Below, one piece after another: positions 1 through 8,352 of a stretch of DNA of 64,000 nucleotides. This stretch comes from Stenotrophomonas sp. Marseille-Q4652 (GTDB lineage: Bacteria > Pseudomonadota > Gammaproteobacteria > Xanthomonadales > Xanthomonadaceae): NCBI RefSeq assembly GCF_916618915.1, contig NZ_CAKAKE010000001.1, forward strand, positions 3,145,001-3,209,000. The letters are read 5' to 3'. Both the position numbers and the translations under genes were made by a program. The notes under the pieces were generated by a model. That model was not told the origin of the DNA. It searched no databases and saw only the letters and a list, made by a program, of their open reading frames with translations. Position 1 is the stretch's first letter, and each line of letters begins with the position of its first letter.

Positions 1-1902
1 GACTGGCTGGCCCTGGCCCAGGCCGACAGCTGGCCCAAGGTCGAACATTTCCATCGCTGGTATCCGAACATCCAGATCGACTTCCACGAGATGGGCAAGG
101 ACAGCACCTACTACTTCGAGCCCTCGCCCAGGAGCATGGAATCGCCGCTGCTGCCCAGCTCCAGTTACGAGGCCAACCACTGGCTGGCGCGCTTCCACGC
201 GCAGGCGCTCGATGACATCGGTTCGCTGTACTACACCGGCGAGAACTTCGACAACTTCTCGCCGATCTATGGCTCGACCTATCCCGACTTCCACGGCGCG
301 GTCGGCGTGACCGTGGAGCAGGCGTCCTCGCGCGGGCTGGTGCAGGAGTCGGTCAACGGCCCGCTGCATTTCAACTTCACCATCCGCAACCAGGTCGCCA
401 CCGGCCTGGCCAGCGTGCGTGGCGCGGTCGAGGACAAGGCGCGGCTGGTCGCGCTGCAGAAGGACTTCTTCCGCTCGGCGCTCAAGCAGGGCGAGGCCTA
501 TCCGGTACGCGACTGGGTGTTCGGCGACGCCAACGACAGCACGCTGACCCGGCGCCTGCTGGCGGTACTGCTGCAGCACCGGATCGAGGTGCATACGCTG
601 GAGCGCGCGGTCGAGGTCGATGGCAAGCGCTTCGAACCGGGCTCGGCCTACGTGGTGCCGGCGCGGCAGGCGCAGTTCCGCCTGGCCCATGCCATCTTCG
701 AGTTCACCCCGCCGGTAAAGGGCGATGTGTTCTACAGCGGCACCTCCTACGCGGTGGCACCGGCCTATGGCCTGCGCTATGCCGCCAGCAAGGGCAAGCT
801 GCCGTCGGGCGCGCGCGTGGCCGAGGTGCCTGCAGGCAGCGGCGGTATCGCTGGCGGCAAGGCGCGTTACGCCTACGTGGTGGATGCGCGCGATTTCGGC
901 AGTTACCGGCTGGTCGGCGGGCTGCTGGGCGAGGGCATCAGGCTGCGCAGCGCGCACCGTCCGTTCACTGCGGCCACCACTCAGGGCGAGCGCGAGTTTG
1001 GCCATGGAACGGTGATAGTGCCGGTGGCTGGGCAGGAGCTTGATGCCGCCGCGCTGCACGCGCGGGTGGATGCGATTGCCCGCCAGGCCGGGGTCACCGT
1101 GCACGTGCTGGACAGCGGCCACAGCCGCGGTGGCATCGACCTGGGCAGCGACAACGTCAAGCCGCTGCGCAAGCCGGCGGTCGCCTTGCTGGTGGGCGAG
1201 GGCGTGGCGGCGACCGAGATCGGTTCGGCCTGGTATGCGCTGGACCACGCACTGGGCCTGCCGTCGACCAGGCTGGACCTGAGCCAGCTGGCCAGCGCCG
1301 ACCTCACGCGCTACACCTCCATCGTTCTCTCCGGCGGCCGTTACGACGCGGTGCCGGAAGCGGCGGTGGCCGCGCTCAAGCGCTGGATTGCAGCCGGCGG
1401 CTCGCTGGTCACCTACGGCAGCGGCGCGCGCTGGGCGATCGACAAGGGCCTGGTCGAGGCGAAGCTGCGCCAGGGCAGCGAGGACCAGCCCGAGCGCATG
1501 GATTTCGGCACGCTGCGCGACGTGTTCGCGCTGGGCCGGGTCAGCGGCAACATCCTCAGCGCCGACATCGACACCACCCATCCGCTGGGCTTTGGCGTGC
1601 AGCAACGCCGGTTCTGGGTGAACAAGGAGAGCGGGCTGGTATTCGAGCCGGGAAAGAACCCGTTCCTCAACGTCGTGCGTATCGACGCCGAGCCGGTGGT
1701 CAACGGCTACCTTGCCGAGGACAAGCGCCAGCGCGTGGCCGGTTCCAGCTACCTGCAGGTGGTGCCCACCGGCAGCGGCAACGTGGTGCTGTTCGCCGAC
1801 GATCCGGCGCACCGCAAGTACTGGCATGGCAGCGAGCGCCTGCTGCTCAATGCGGTACTGCAGGCCAACCACCTCAACCCGCCTCGCCAGCGCGGTGAAT
1901 GA
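1..1902 (+). CDS. M14 family zinc metallopeptidase, 5'-truncated by window edge
   Basis: The open frame runs from base 1 to a TGA at 1900-1902, giving 633 visible residues; the true start lies outside the window. The motif DFHEMGKDSTYYFEP near the visible N-terminus matches the zinc-ligand HE region of a bacterial M14 carboxypeptidase-like subfamily that continues with a YYF-P segment. The first zinc-binding motif and any signal peptide would be upstream and cannot be seen. The C-terminal third (around 1180-1500) resembles a class I glutamine-amidotransferase-like fold, a common tail in this subfamily, with alternating hydrophobic strands such as ALLVGEGVAATEIGSAWYAL. Peptidase activity is inferred; substrate is unknown. 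A bidirectional hairpin terminator follows. Confidence 0.8.
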   Translation, partial: DWLALAQADSWPKVEHFHRWYPNIQIDFHEMGKDSTYYFEPSPRSMESPLLPSSSYEANHWLARFHAQALDDIGSLYYTGENFDNFSPIYGSTYPDFHGAVGVTVEQASSRGLVQESVNGPLHFNFTIRNQVATGLASVRGAVEDKARLVALQKDFFRSALKQGEAYPVRDWVFGDANDSTLTRRLLAVLLQHRIEVHTLERAVEVDGKRFEPGSAYVVPARQAQFRLAHAIFEFTPPVKGDVFYSGTSYAVAPAYGLRYAASKGKLPSGARVAEVPAGSGGIAGGKARYAYVVDARDFGSYRLVGGLLGEGIRLRSAHRPFTAATTQGEREFGHGTVIVPVAGQELDAAALHARVDAIARQAGVTVHVLDSGHSRGGIDLGSDNVKPLRKPAVALLVGEGVAATEIGSAWYALDHALGLPSTRLDLSQLASADLTRYTSIVLSGGRYDAVPEAAVAALKRWIAAGGSLVTYGSGARWAIDKGLVEAKLRQGSEDQPERMDFGTLRDVFALGRVSGNILSADIDTTHPLGFGVQQRRFWVNKESGLVFEPGKNPFLNVVRIDAEPVVNGYLAEDKRQRVAGSSYLQVVPTGSGNVVLFADDPAHRKYWHGSERLLLNAVLQANHLNPPRQRGE

Positions 1903-1935
1903 GTTTCCGGTGCAATGTCACCGGTGAAACGAAAC

Positions 1936-1964
1936 AAAAAAGGCCGGGCATTGCCCGGCCTTTT
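1936..1964. terminator. Bidirectional rho-independent terminator
   Basis: Perfect 8-bp stem GGCCGGGC/GCCCGGCC (1942-1949 with 1953-1960) and a 3-nt loop, flanked by A6 on the left and T4 on the right. It serves the convergent M14 peptidase and rhlE genes. Confidence 0.85.
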
Positions 1965-1982
1965 CATCCTGCGTGGCGCTGG

Positions 1983-3386
1983 TCAGCCCGCGGTGCGCGG
2001 ACCGCGACCGCCACCACCGCCGCGGCGCGGGGCGCCCTGGCGCTGGCCTTCGCGGCGGGCACCGTTGCCGTCACCGCGCGGGCTGCCCGGCTGGCCGGCA
2101 TGCGCACTGCGGCGCTGGCCCGGCTGGCCGTTGCGGTTGCCGCCGTTGCCGCCTGGACGACCGCCGTTGCCGCGACGCGGAGCGCGCTCGCCACCCGGTA
2201 CCTCGGCCTTGCCCGGGGCGCTGTTGCCCCAGCGGATCGGCGTCTGCGGAACGAAGCCCGGCACGTCGCGGATCTCCATGTCGGTACCGAGCAGGCGCAC
2301 GATCTGGCGCAGCAGCTTGGCCTCGTCCTGGGCGACCAGCGAGATCGCCTCGCCGGTGGCGCCATTGCGGCCGGTACGGCCGATGCGGTGCACGTAGTCC
2401 TCCGGCACCATCGGCAGGTCGTAGTTGATGACCTTCGGCAGCTCGTTGATGTCGATGCCGCGCGCGGCGATGTCGGTGGCCACCAGCACGGTCACGCGAC
2501 CGGCCTTGAAGTCACCCAGCGCACGCAGGCGCTGGCCCTGGCTCTTGTTGCCGTGGATGGCCGCGGTCTTGATGCCGCTCTTTTCCAGGAACGTGGCCAG
2601 CTTGTCGCTGCCGTGCTTGGTCTTGGCGAACACCAGCGTCTGCACGCGGGAATCCTCGGCCAGCAGGTGCAGCAGCAGTTCGCGCTTGCGGGCGCCGTCG
2701 ACCGGATGCACCTTGTGGGTGATGGTCTCGGCCACGGTGTTCTTCGGCGTGACCTGGATCTGCTCCGGGTTGCGCATGAACTCCATCGCCAGGGCCTTGA
2801 TCGGCTCGGCGAAGGTGGCCGAGAACAGCAGGGTCTGGCGGTTCTGCCGCGGCAGCTTGGCGAGGATGCGCTTGATCGAGGGCAGGAAGCCCATGTCGAG
2901 CATGCGGTCGGCCTCATCCAGCACCAGGATCTCCACGCCGGACAGGTCGATCGAGCGACGCTCCAGGTGGTCGATCAGGCGGCCCGGGCAGGCGACCAGC
3001 AGGTCCACGCCGCGGCGCAGGACGTCCAGCTGGTTGCCCATGCCGACGCCGCCGTAAATGCAGGCGCTGGGGATGCGCAGGTACTTGCTGTAGCCGCGCA
3101 GGCTGTCATGCACCTGGGTGGCCAGTTCGCGGGTCGGGGCCAGCACCAAGGCGCGCGGCTTGCGCGGACCCGGGCCAACCGGCTGCGGCGAGGTGCCCAG
3201 GTGCTGCAGCAGCGGCAGGCCGAAGGCGGCGGTCTTGCCGGTACCGGTCTGTGCGCCGGCCAGCAGGTCGCGACCATCCAGGGCCAGCGGGATCGCCTGC
3301 TCCTGGATCGGGGTGGGGTTTTCGTAGCCCTGCTCGGCGAGCGCACGCAGCAGGAAGGGCGCAAGGCCCAGGGATTCAAACGACAT
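1983..3386 (-). CDS. rhlE: DEAD-box ATP-dependent RNA helicase RhlE
   Basis: 467-residue DEAD-box helicase. All core motifs are visible: Q motif GYENPTPIQ (20-28), Walker A AQTGTGKT (45-52), PTREL (84-88), DEAD (157-160), SAT (189-191), ARGID (308-312) and HRIGRTGR (333-340). The last ~80 residues are a low-complexity Arg/Gly/Asn-rich tail typical of RhlE-type helicases, which bind RNA nonspecifically through it. The role is probably unwinding RNA in ribosome assembly or mRNA decay, often cold-related. The ATG at 3384-3386 was chosen because the protein then begins [13 protein letters not shown], as in the family, and a GGAG lies just upstream. The open frame extends 77 codons further upstream, but that part looks non-coding. 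Confidence 0.95.
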   Translation of the reverse strand: MSFESLGLAPFLLRALAEQGYENPTPIQEQAIPLALDGRDLLAGAQTGTGKTAAFGLPLLQHLGTSPQPVGPGPRKPRALVLAPTRELATQVHDSLRGYSKYLRIPSACIYGGVGMGNQLDVLRRGVDLLVACPGRLIDHLERRSIDLSGVEILVLDEADRMLDMGFLPSIKRILAKLPRQNRQTLLFSATFAEPIKALAMEFMRNPEQIQVTPKNTVAETITHKVHPVDGARKRELLLHLLAEDSRVQTLVFAKTKHGSDKLATFLEKSGIKTAAIHGNKSQGQRLRALGDFKAGRVTVLVATDIAARGIDINELPKVINYDLPMVPEDYVHRIGRTGRNGATGEAISLVAQDEAKLLRQIVRLLGTDMEIRDVPGFVPQTPIRWGNSAPGKAEVPGGERAPRRGNGGRPGGNGGNRNGQPGQRRSAHAGQPGSPRGDGNGARREGQRQGAPRRGGGGGRGPRTAG

Positions 3387-3404
3387 GAGGAGCTCCAAGG
3401 AATC

Positions 3405-3429
3405 GCGCAGGTCCAGTGTGGACGTGCGC
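3405..3429 (-). promoter_or_regulatory. Hairpin in rhlE leader next to the start codon
   Basis: Near-perfect inverted repeat (11 positions per arm, one mismatch, GTG loop) ending about 19 nt upstream of the rhlE ATG on the minus strand. In the transcript it would fold close to the ribosome binding site, so it may affect translation. This is structural inference only. Confidence 0.35.
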
Positions 3430-3617
3430 AACCGGCTGAAAGGCCGGCTGACTCGGAGCGTTCCCGTGAACCGCGCTGCGAGATCGGGTACAACCGGCGC
3501 GGTGCGCAGGCTGGAATGCAAGACGAAAGGCGTCGGAACGGGGGCGGGCGCTGGATCGTGAATCCGTGGCGCCGGCGATCCCTGAGGGAAACGGACGGCC
3601 GCTTGGCAGACCCGCAA

Positions 3618-3646
3618 AGTCTAGATGATTGTTTCGCAATGCACAA
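3618..3646 (-). promoter_or_regulatory. Candidate sigma-70 promoter for rhlE
   Basis: On the minus strand TTGTGC (-35, 3641-3646) and TAGACT (-10, 3618-3623) are separated by exactly 17 nt. Transcription from here would give an rhlE leader of about 225 nt, in line with the 3387-3742 stretch holding no gene. Long leaders are common for cold-induced helicases. Confidence 0.45.
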
Positions 3647-3742
3647 AAACCCCTGTTCAGCTTGGTGCGCTGCAGCTGGCCCGGGCTCGGGGGCATTGAT
3701 TACACTTGAAACCGGTTTTTCCGCACTGGCGCAGGACACCCC

Positions 3743-4732
3743 ATGAAGCTTGGCTCCCTGAAGGAAGGCGGCCGCGACGGCACGCTGATCGTCGTTTCCC
3801 GTGACCTCTCCCGCGGCGTACGCGCCACCGGCATCGCGCCGACCCTGCAGCGCGCGCTGGAGGACTGGAGCAACGTGGCCCCGCGCCTGAACGCGCTGTA
3901 CCAGTCGCTCAACGACGGTGAAGCCGAGGGCGCGTTCGACGTGGACATGCAGGCGCTGGCCGCGCCGCTGCCGCGTGCCTACGAGTTCGTCGACGGCAGC
4001 GCCTACCTGCCGCACGTGGAGCGCGTGCGCCGCGCCCGCGGCGCCGAGGTGCCGGAAAGCTTCTACACCGACCCGCTGATGTACCAGGCCACCAGCGCCG
4101 GCTTCTACGGCCCGCGCGATGCGGTCAAGGTGACCAGCGAGGACTATGGCATCGACCTGGAAGCCGAGATCGTGGTGGTCACCGACGACGTGCCTATGGC
4201 CGTCACCCCGGAGCAGGCCGCTGGCCACATCCAGCTGGTCGGCCTGGTCAACGACGTCTCGCTGCGCAACCTGATCCCGGGCGAGCTGGCCAAGGGTTTC
4301 GGCTTCCTGCAGTCCAAGCCGCGCTCGGCGCTGAGCCCGGTGTTCGTCACCCCTGACGAGCTGGGCGATGCCTGGCGCGACAGCAAGGTGCACCTGCCGC
4401 TGCTGACCCACATCAACGGCAAGTGGTTCGGCGCGCCGGAAGCCGGCGTGGACATGCAGTTCAACTTCGCCCAGCTGGTGGCCCACGCCGCGAAGACGCG
4501 CCCGCTGTCGGCCGGCGCGATCGTCGGCTCGGGCACCATTGCCAACGAGGACACCGGCAAGGGCGCCTCCTGCTTTGCCGAGCAGCGCACCGTGGAAACC
4601 CTGCGCGACGGCAAGCCCAGCACGCCCTTCATGAGCTTCGGCGACACCGTGCGGATCGAGATGCTCGACCGCGACGGCAACAGCATCTTCGGTGCGATCG
4701 AGCAGCGCATCGAGCAGGCGCCCACGCCCTGA
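3743..4732 (+). CDS. Fumarylacetoacetate hydrolase family protein (fumarylacetoacetase)
   Basis: 329 residues, starting MKLGSLKEGGRDGTL at an ATG. The family fold and acidic metal-binding region are visible (DYGIDLEAEIVVVTDDVPM, around residues 133-151), together with GSGTIANEDTGKG near the C-terminus, a signature of the FAH superfamily. The likely reaction is hydrolysis of fumarylacetoacetate to fumarate and acetoacetate, the last step of tyrosine degradation. This is supported by the maleylacetoacetate isomerase gene 94 bp downstream on the same strand. It is shorter than the eukaryotic enzyme, as is usual for the proteobacterial form, so a related 2-hydroxyhepta-dienedioate-type hydrolase cannot be excluded. 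Confidence 0.88.
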   Translation: MKLGSLKEGGRDGTLIVVSRDLSRGVRATGIAPTLQRALEDWSNVAPRLNALYQSLNDGEAEGAFDVDMQALAAPLPRAYEFVDGSAYLPHVERVRRARGAEVPESFYTDPLMYQATSAGFYGPRDAVKVTSEDYGIDLEAEIVVVTDDVPMAVTPEQAAGHIQLVGLVNDVSLRNLIPGELAKGFGFLQSKPRSALSPVFVTPDELGDAWRDSKVHLPLLTHINGKWFGAPEAGVDMQFNFAQLVAHAAKTRPLSAGAIVGSGTIANEDTGKGASCFAEQRTVETLRDGKPSTPFMSFGDTVRIEMLDRDGNSIFGAIEQRIEQAPTP

Positions 4733-4826
4733 TCCGCCCGGCGGCAGTACCCCGGCGACCGGCGGCCCCGCGCCTGCCGGTTCGGCCGGTATCGTAGTGA
4801 CCCGCACTTGGGGACGAGTTTCAGCC

Positions 4827-5480
4827 ATGGATGAAGCACTGCTGCTTTACAGCTACTGGCGCTCCAGCGCCGCCTACCGCGTGCGCATCGGCCTGAACCT
4901 GAAGTCGCTGCCGTACCGGATGCAGCCGGTCCACCTGGTGCGCGATGGTGGCCAGCAGCATGCCGCCGACTACGCCGCGCTCAATCCGCAGGAACTGGTG
5001 CCGACGCTGTGCCACGGCGAGATCGTGCTGCGGCAGTCGCTGGCCATCCTGGAATACGTGGACGAGGTCTGGCCGCAGCCGGCGCTGCTGCCGGCCGACG
5101 CCGCCGGTCGCGCCCGCGTGCGCGCGCTGGCGCAGCTGGTGGCCTGCGACATCCATCCGCTCAACAACCTGCGCGTGCTGCAGTTCTTCGACGGCACCTG
5201 GCACGTGCCGCAGTCCGAGCGCGAGGACTGGGTGGTGCACTGGATGCAGACCGGTTTCGCCGCGCTGGAGCAGTTGCTGGTCTCGCCCGCAACTGGCACG
5301 TTCTGCCACGGCGAAACACCCACGCTGGCCGACTGCTGCCTGGTGCCGCAGCTGTACAACGCCCGTCGCTTCGCCGTGGACCTGTCGCCGTATCCGACCC
5401 TGCGGCGGATCGAGCAGGCCTGCCTGGCGCTGCCGGCCTTCGACACCGCGCGTCCGGAAAACCAGCCCGACGCGGCCTGA
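4827..5480 (+). CDS. maiA: Maleylacetoacetate isomerase (zeta-class GST)
   Basis: 217 residues of zeta-class glutathione transferase. The N-terminal thioredoxin-like domain begins LLLYSYWRSSAAYRVRIGL, carrying the SSxxYRVR motif whose serine activates glutathione. NPQELVPTL and LRQSLAILEYVDE are the conserved glutathione-site segments. It isomerises maleylacetoacetate to fumarylacetoacetate, feeding the enzyme encoded just upstream. The ATG at 4827 starts at the family's usual N-terminus; the frame is open further upstream but reads as intergenic sequence. It is convergent with the UdgX gene, with only 10 bp between stop codons and no visible terminator. Confidence 0.93.
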   Translation: MDEALLLYSYWRSSAAYRVRIGLNLKSLPYRMQPVHLVRDGGQQHAADYAALNPQELVPTLCHGEIVLRQSLAILEYVDEVWPQPALLPADAAGRARVRALAQLVACDIHPLNNLRVLQFFDGTWHVPQSEREDWVVHWMQTGFAALEQLLVSPATGTFCHGETPTLADCCLVPQLYNARRFAVDLSPYPTLRRIEQACLALPAFDTARPENQPDAA

Positions 5481-5490
5481 GCGGGATCGC

Positions 5491-6921
5491 TCACTCGCCG
5501 CCGGTTCCGCCCGGGCGCAACTGGCGCAGGTCGTCCACGAACAACCGGTACGCTGCCTCGCGCCGCGGCCCATCGCCCTGGCGCAGCACCCAGGCCGGAT
5601 GCACGGTGGCGTAGCCACGGGTGCCATCATCGAGCGTGTGCCAGCGGCCACGGTCGCGGGCCAGGTCAAAGCCGGCACCAAACACCGCCGCAGCCGCGGT
5701 CGCCCCCAGGCACACGATGATGCGAGGCCGCACGCGCGCGATCTCGCCCATCAGCCACGGCCGGCACGCCTTGACGTGGCTGCTGCCCGGGCGCTTGTGC
5801 AGGCGCACCTTGCCACTGCGCTCGTAGCGGAAATGCTTGACCGCGTTGGTCAGGTACAGCTGCTCGCGGTCGACGCCCAGTTCCTGCAGCGCCCGGTCGA
5901 GCAGTGCGCCGGCCGGGCCGCTGAACGGACGGCCGCACAGGTCCTCGACATCGCCGGGCTGTTCGCCGACCAGCATCACCTGCGCATCGGCCGGGCCGGT
6001 GCCGAACACCGTCTGCGTGGCCGGTTCCCACAGCGGACACTGCCGGCAGGTCGCCGCCTGCTGGCGCAGGGTGTCCAGGCTGGTCGGTGGTGACGGCGGC
6101 GTGGCGGCTGGCCGCTTGGGGATGCGCCGCTGCGGCGCCTGGGCGGGGCGATCATGCATTTCCTGTACGCGAGCGCCGGCATCGCGCACCAGTTCCGGCA
6201 ACAGGGTGGCCTCGGGCAGGTGCTTCCAGTATTTGGCCGGCATTTCCTGCTGCATCATCCGCGTGTTGAGCCGCGCCGGATTGAAGATGCTGGCGTAGTA
6301 GGTGCGCCACAGCGCTTCACGTGCATCCTCGGCCGGCGCCTGCTGGCGCGTGCCGCCCGGTCCGAAGATTAGCGCCTGGCCATCCCAGCTCACCGAACGG
6401 TAAGGGGTGAGGATGGCCCAGTGCATGCCGGTGAAGCGGCGTGCGAAGAACGGCGCGACGCGGTCGACGATGTGGTGCTCCGGCTCGAACCAGGCGATGA
6501 AGGCGTTGTCCTGTCCCGGCACCTGGCGGAAGCGCACGAAGGCCTTCATCTTGTGGCTGTCGCGGCGCACCGCCTGGGCCAGCGCCATCGCGCGCAGCAC
6601 GTCGCCATCGGCCGGATTGGACAGCAGGCCGCGCTCGCCGTGGGTCAATCGCCACAGCAGCCGGTAGAGCAGGGGCATCACCTGCGGATCGCGGTGGCAC
6701 AGGCACGAGCCGGCCAGTTCGAGGAACCCGCGCGGCACGCCGGGCGTGGGACGTGCAGGATCCGCGGCAGGCAGGGCCGGGGCATCCAGCAGCGAGGCTT
6801 CGCCGCCGCCCAGCCAGTCCAGTTCCTCCGGCGGGGCTTCGGCCAGCAGGCCCTGCCGGGCGGCCTCACGCCAGGCCGGCAGCGACCACGGCGGGTCCAC
6901 GCGCAACGACCAGCGTGCCAT
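5491..6921 (-). CDS. UdgX-family uracil-DNA binding protein fused to DUF4130 domain
   Basis: 476 residues. The N-terminal ~250 residues match the DUF4130 / probable DNA metabolism domain that pairs with a radical-SAM partner. The C-terminal ~200 form a family-4-like uracil-DNA glycosylase fold: motif GEQPGDVEDLCGRPFSGPAG (319-338), four candidate Fe-S cysteines C292, C295, C386 and C404, and closing motif HPAWVLR (441-447). The UdgX-type R-loop is present as KVRLH (371-375); in characterised UdgX the loop histidine forms a covalent bond with uracil-DNA. H375 is kept, so suicidal uracil capture is predicted. The start overlaps the upstream radical-SAM stop by one base (TGATG), implying translational coupling. 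Confidence 0.9.
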   Translation of the reverse strand: MARWSLRVDPPWSLPAWREAARQGLLAEAPPEELDWLGGGEASLLDAPALPAADPARPTPGVPRGFLELAGSCLCHRDPQVMPLLYRLLWRLTHGERGLLSNPADGDVLRAMALAQAVRRDSHKMKAFVRFRQVPGQDNAFIAWFEPEHHIVDRVAPFFARRFTGMHWAILTPYRSVSWDGQALIFGPGGTRQQAPAEDAREALWRTYYASIFNPARLNTRMMQQEMPAKYWKHLPEATLLPELVRDAGARVQEMHDRPAQAPQRRIPKRPAATPPSPPTSLDTLRQQAATCRQCPLWEPATQTVFGTGPADAQVMLVGEQPGDVEDLCGRPFSGPAGALLDRALQELGVDREQLYLTNAVKHFRYERSGKVRLHKRPGSSHVKACRPWLMGEIARVRPRIIVCLGATAAAAVFGAGFDLARDRGRWHTLDDGTRGYATVHPAWVLRQGDGPRREAAYRLFVDDLRQLRPGGTGGE

Positions 6922-8207
6922 CAGTGCGTGGCGGGAGCGTCGAACAGCGAACCCTGGCGCGGCGGCGGTGCCAGCTGTGCACGCAGCCGTGCCGGGTCGT
7001 CAAGCGCCGCTCGCGGGTGGTGGTCGGCCAGTTGCACGAACGGCAGCAGCTTGGCCATCGGCGCCTTCAGCCGCGCCACGTCGGCCACGCGCAGGCGGCC
7101 GTGGCGGCGGGCCATCAGTACGCGCTTGACGTTGCGCACGCCCAGCCCGGGCACGCGCAGCAGCATTTCCTTCGGCGCGCGGTTCAGGTCCACCGGGAAA
7201 CGCTCGGGGTGGCGGATCGCCCACGCCATCTTCGGGTCGATGTCCAGGTCGAGCATGCCGTCACCGCCATCATCGGTGATCTCCTCGACCTGGTAGCCGT
7301 AGAAACGCAGCAGCCAGTCGGCCTGGTAGAGGCGGTGCTCGCGCTGCAGCGGTGGCGGCTGCAGCGGCAGTTGCCGGCTCGCATCCGGAATCGGGCTGAA
7401 CGCGGAGAAGTACACCCGGCGCATCCGGTAGTTGCCGTACAGCGTGTCGGCCGTGGCCAGGATCTGCCGGTCGCTGGCGCCATCGGCACCGACGATCATC
7501 TGCGTGCTCTGTCCGGCCGGGGCGAAACGCGGCGGACGGGGCCGGGCGACCGGGGCCGCCACCGGCGCGCTGACCTTCTGCCGCGCCTTGCGGGCTTCCC
7601 TGGCCTCGTCGATGCGCCAGCGCAGCTCGCCCATCGCGCCGCGGATCGAATGCACGGTCTTTTCCGGCGCCAGCTGCGCCAGCCCGGTTTCGGTGGGCAG
7701 TTCGACGTTGATCGACAGCCGGTCGGCATGGCGGCCGGCGGCGGCCAGCAGCTCGGCCGAGGCCTCGGGGATGGTCTTGAGGTGGATGTAGCCGGCAAAG
7801 CGGTGCTCCTCGCGCAGCACGCGCGCCACTTCGACCATCTGTTCCATCGTGTAGTCGGCGTTGCGGATGATGCCGCTGGAGAGGAACAGGCCCTCGATGT
7901 AGTTGCGCCGGTAGAAGTCCAGCGTCAGCGCGACTACCTCATCCACGGTGAAGCGCGCCCGCGCGACGTTGCTGGACACGCGGTTGATGCAGTACGCGCA
8001 GTCGTAGATGCAGAAGTTGGTCAGCAGGATCTTCAGCAGCGACACGCAGCGGCCATCGGGCGTGTAGCTGTGGCAGATGCCCATGCCCTCGGTGCTGCCG
8101 ATCCCGCCGGAAGCACGCGAGTCGCGCTTGCCCGCGCCGCTGGAGGCGCAGGAAGCATCGTATTTCGCGGCATCGGCAAGGATGGCCAGCTTGCGCACGG
8201 TGTCCAT
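6921..8207 (-). CDS. Putative DNA modification/repair radical SAM protein
   Basis: 428 residues. A radical-SAM cluster motif CIYDCAYC (C66, C70, C73; CX3CX2C) binds a [4Fe-4S] centre, preceded by an unusual C45/C54 pair. Near the C-terminus VPGLGVRNVKRVL is a helix-hairpin-helix DNA-binding motif. This is the family always found beside the DUF4130-UDG fusion, as here (1-bp overlap). No substrate is established; a role in repair or modification of damaged bases is inferred from the partner and the HhH motif. The frame begins at an ATG (8205-8207) and ends QGSLFDAPATH. Confidence 0.9.
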   Translation of the reverse strand: MDTVRKLAILADAAKYDASCASSGAGKRDSRASGGIGSTEGMGICHSYTPDGRCVSLLKILLTNFCIYDCAYCINRVSSNVARARFTVDEVVALTLDFYRRNYIEGLFLSSGIIRNADYTMEQMVEVARVLREEHRFAGYIHLKTIPEASAELLAAAGRHADRLSINVELPTETGLAQLAPEKTVHSIRGAMGELRWRIDEAREARKARQKVSAPVAAPVARPRPPRFAPAGQSTQMIVGADGASDRQILATADTLYGNYRMRRVYFSAFSPIPDASRQLPLQPPPLQREHRLYQADWLLRFYGYQVEEITDDGGDGMLDLDIDPKMAWAIRHPERFPVDLNRAPKEMLLRVPGLGVRNVKRVLMARRHGRLRVADVARLKAPMAKLLPFVQLADHHPRAALDDPARLRAQLAPPPRQGSLFDAPATH

Positions 8208-8228
8208 CTGCGGACCCTACGCAGCGTC

Positions 8229-8247
8229 CGTCTCATCCAGTGAGACG
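8229..8247 (-). promoter_or_regulatory. Inverted repeat upstream of radical-SAM/UdgX operon
   Basis: CGTCTCA-5 nt-TGAGACG, a perfect 7-bp inverted repeat 21 nt upstream of the radical-SAM start. It may be an operator or a leader hairpin. It does not match the known Xanthomonas LexA box, so SOS control is not supported. Confidence 0.3.
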
Positions 8248-8302
8248 CAGGAAATCCAGGCTGAAGGGTTCAGATCGAGGCACCAGCCTCGCCCTGAAAC
8301 AG

Positions 8303-8327
8303 CACCGCCGGGCAATGCCCGGCGGTG
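8303..8327 (-). terminator. Hairpin terminator downstream of pilU-type gene
   Basis: Perfect 11-bp GC-rich stem CACCGCCGGGC/GCCCGGCGGTG with a 3-nt loop, 26 bp after the stop of the PilU-type gene. The minus-strand tail is only modestly T-rich (CTGTTTC), so it is a plausible but not textbook terminator. Confidence 0.55.
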
Positions 8328-8352
8328 TGGGGATCATCCAGCGGCTCCGGGC

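Noticed and set aside
1899..3746. Long plus-strand open frame (615 codons) antisense to rhlE
   Set aside because: It is the high-GC mirror frame of a clear DEAD-box helicase; composition is repetitive Ala/Gly/Gln/Val with no domain.
2975..4828. Long minus-strand frame opposite the fumarylacetoacetate hydrolase gene
   Set aside because: Shadow of a well-supported gene; it also crosses the rhlE start and holds no motifs.
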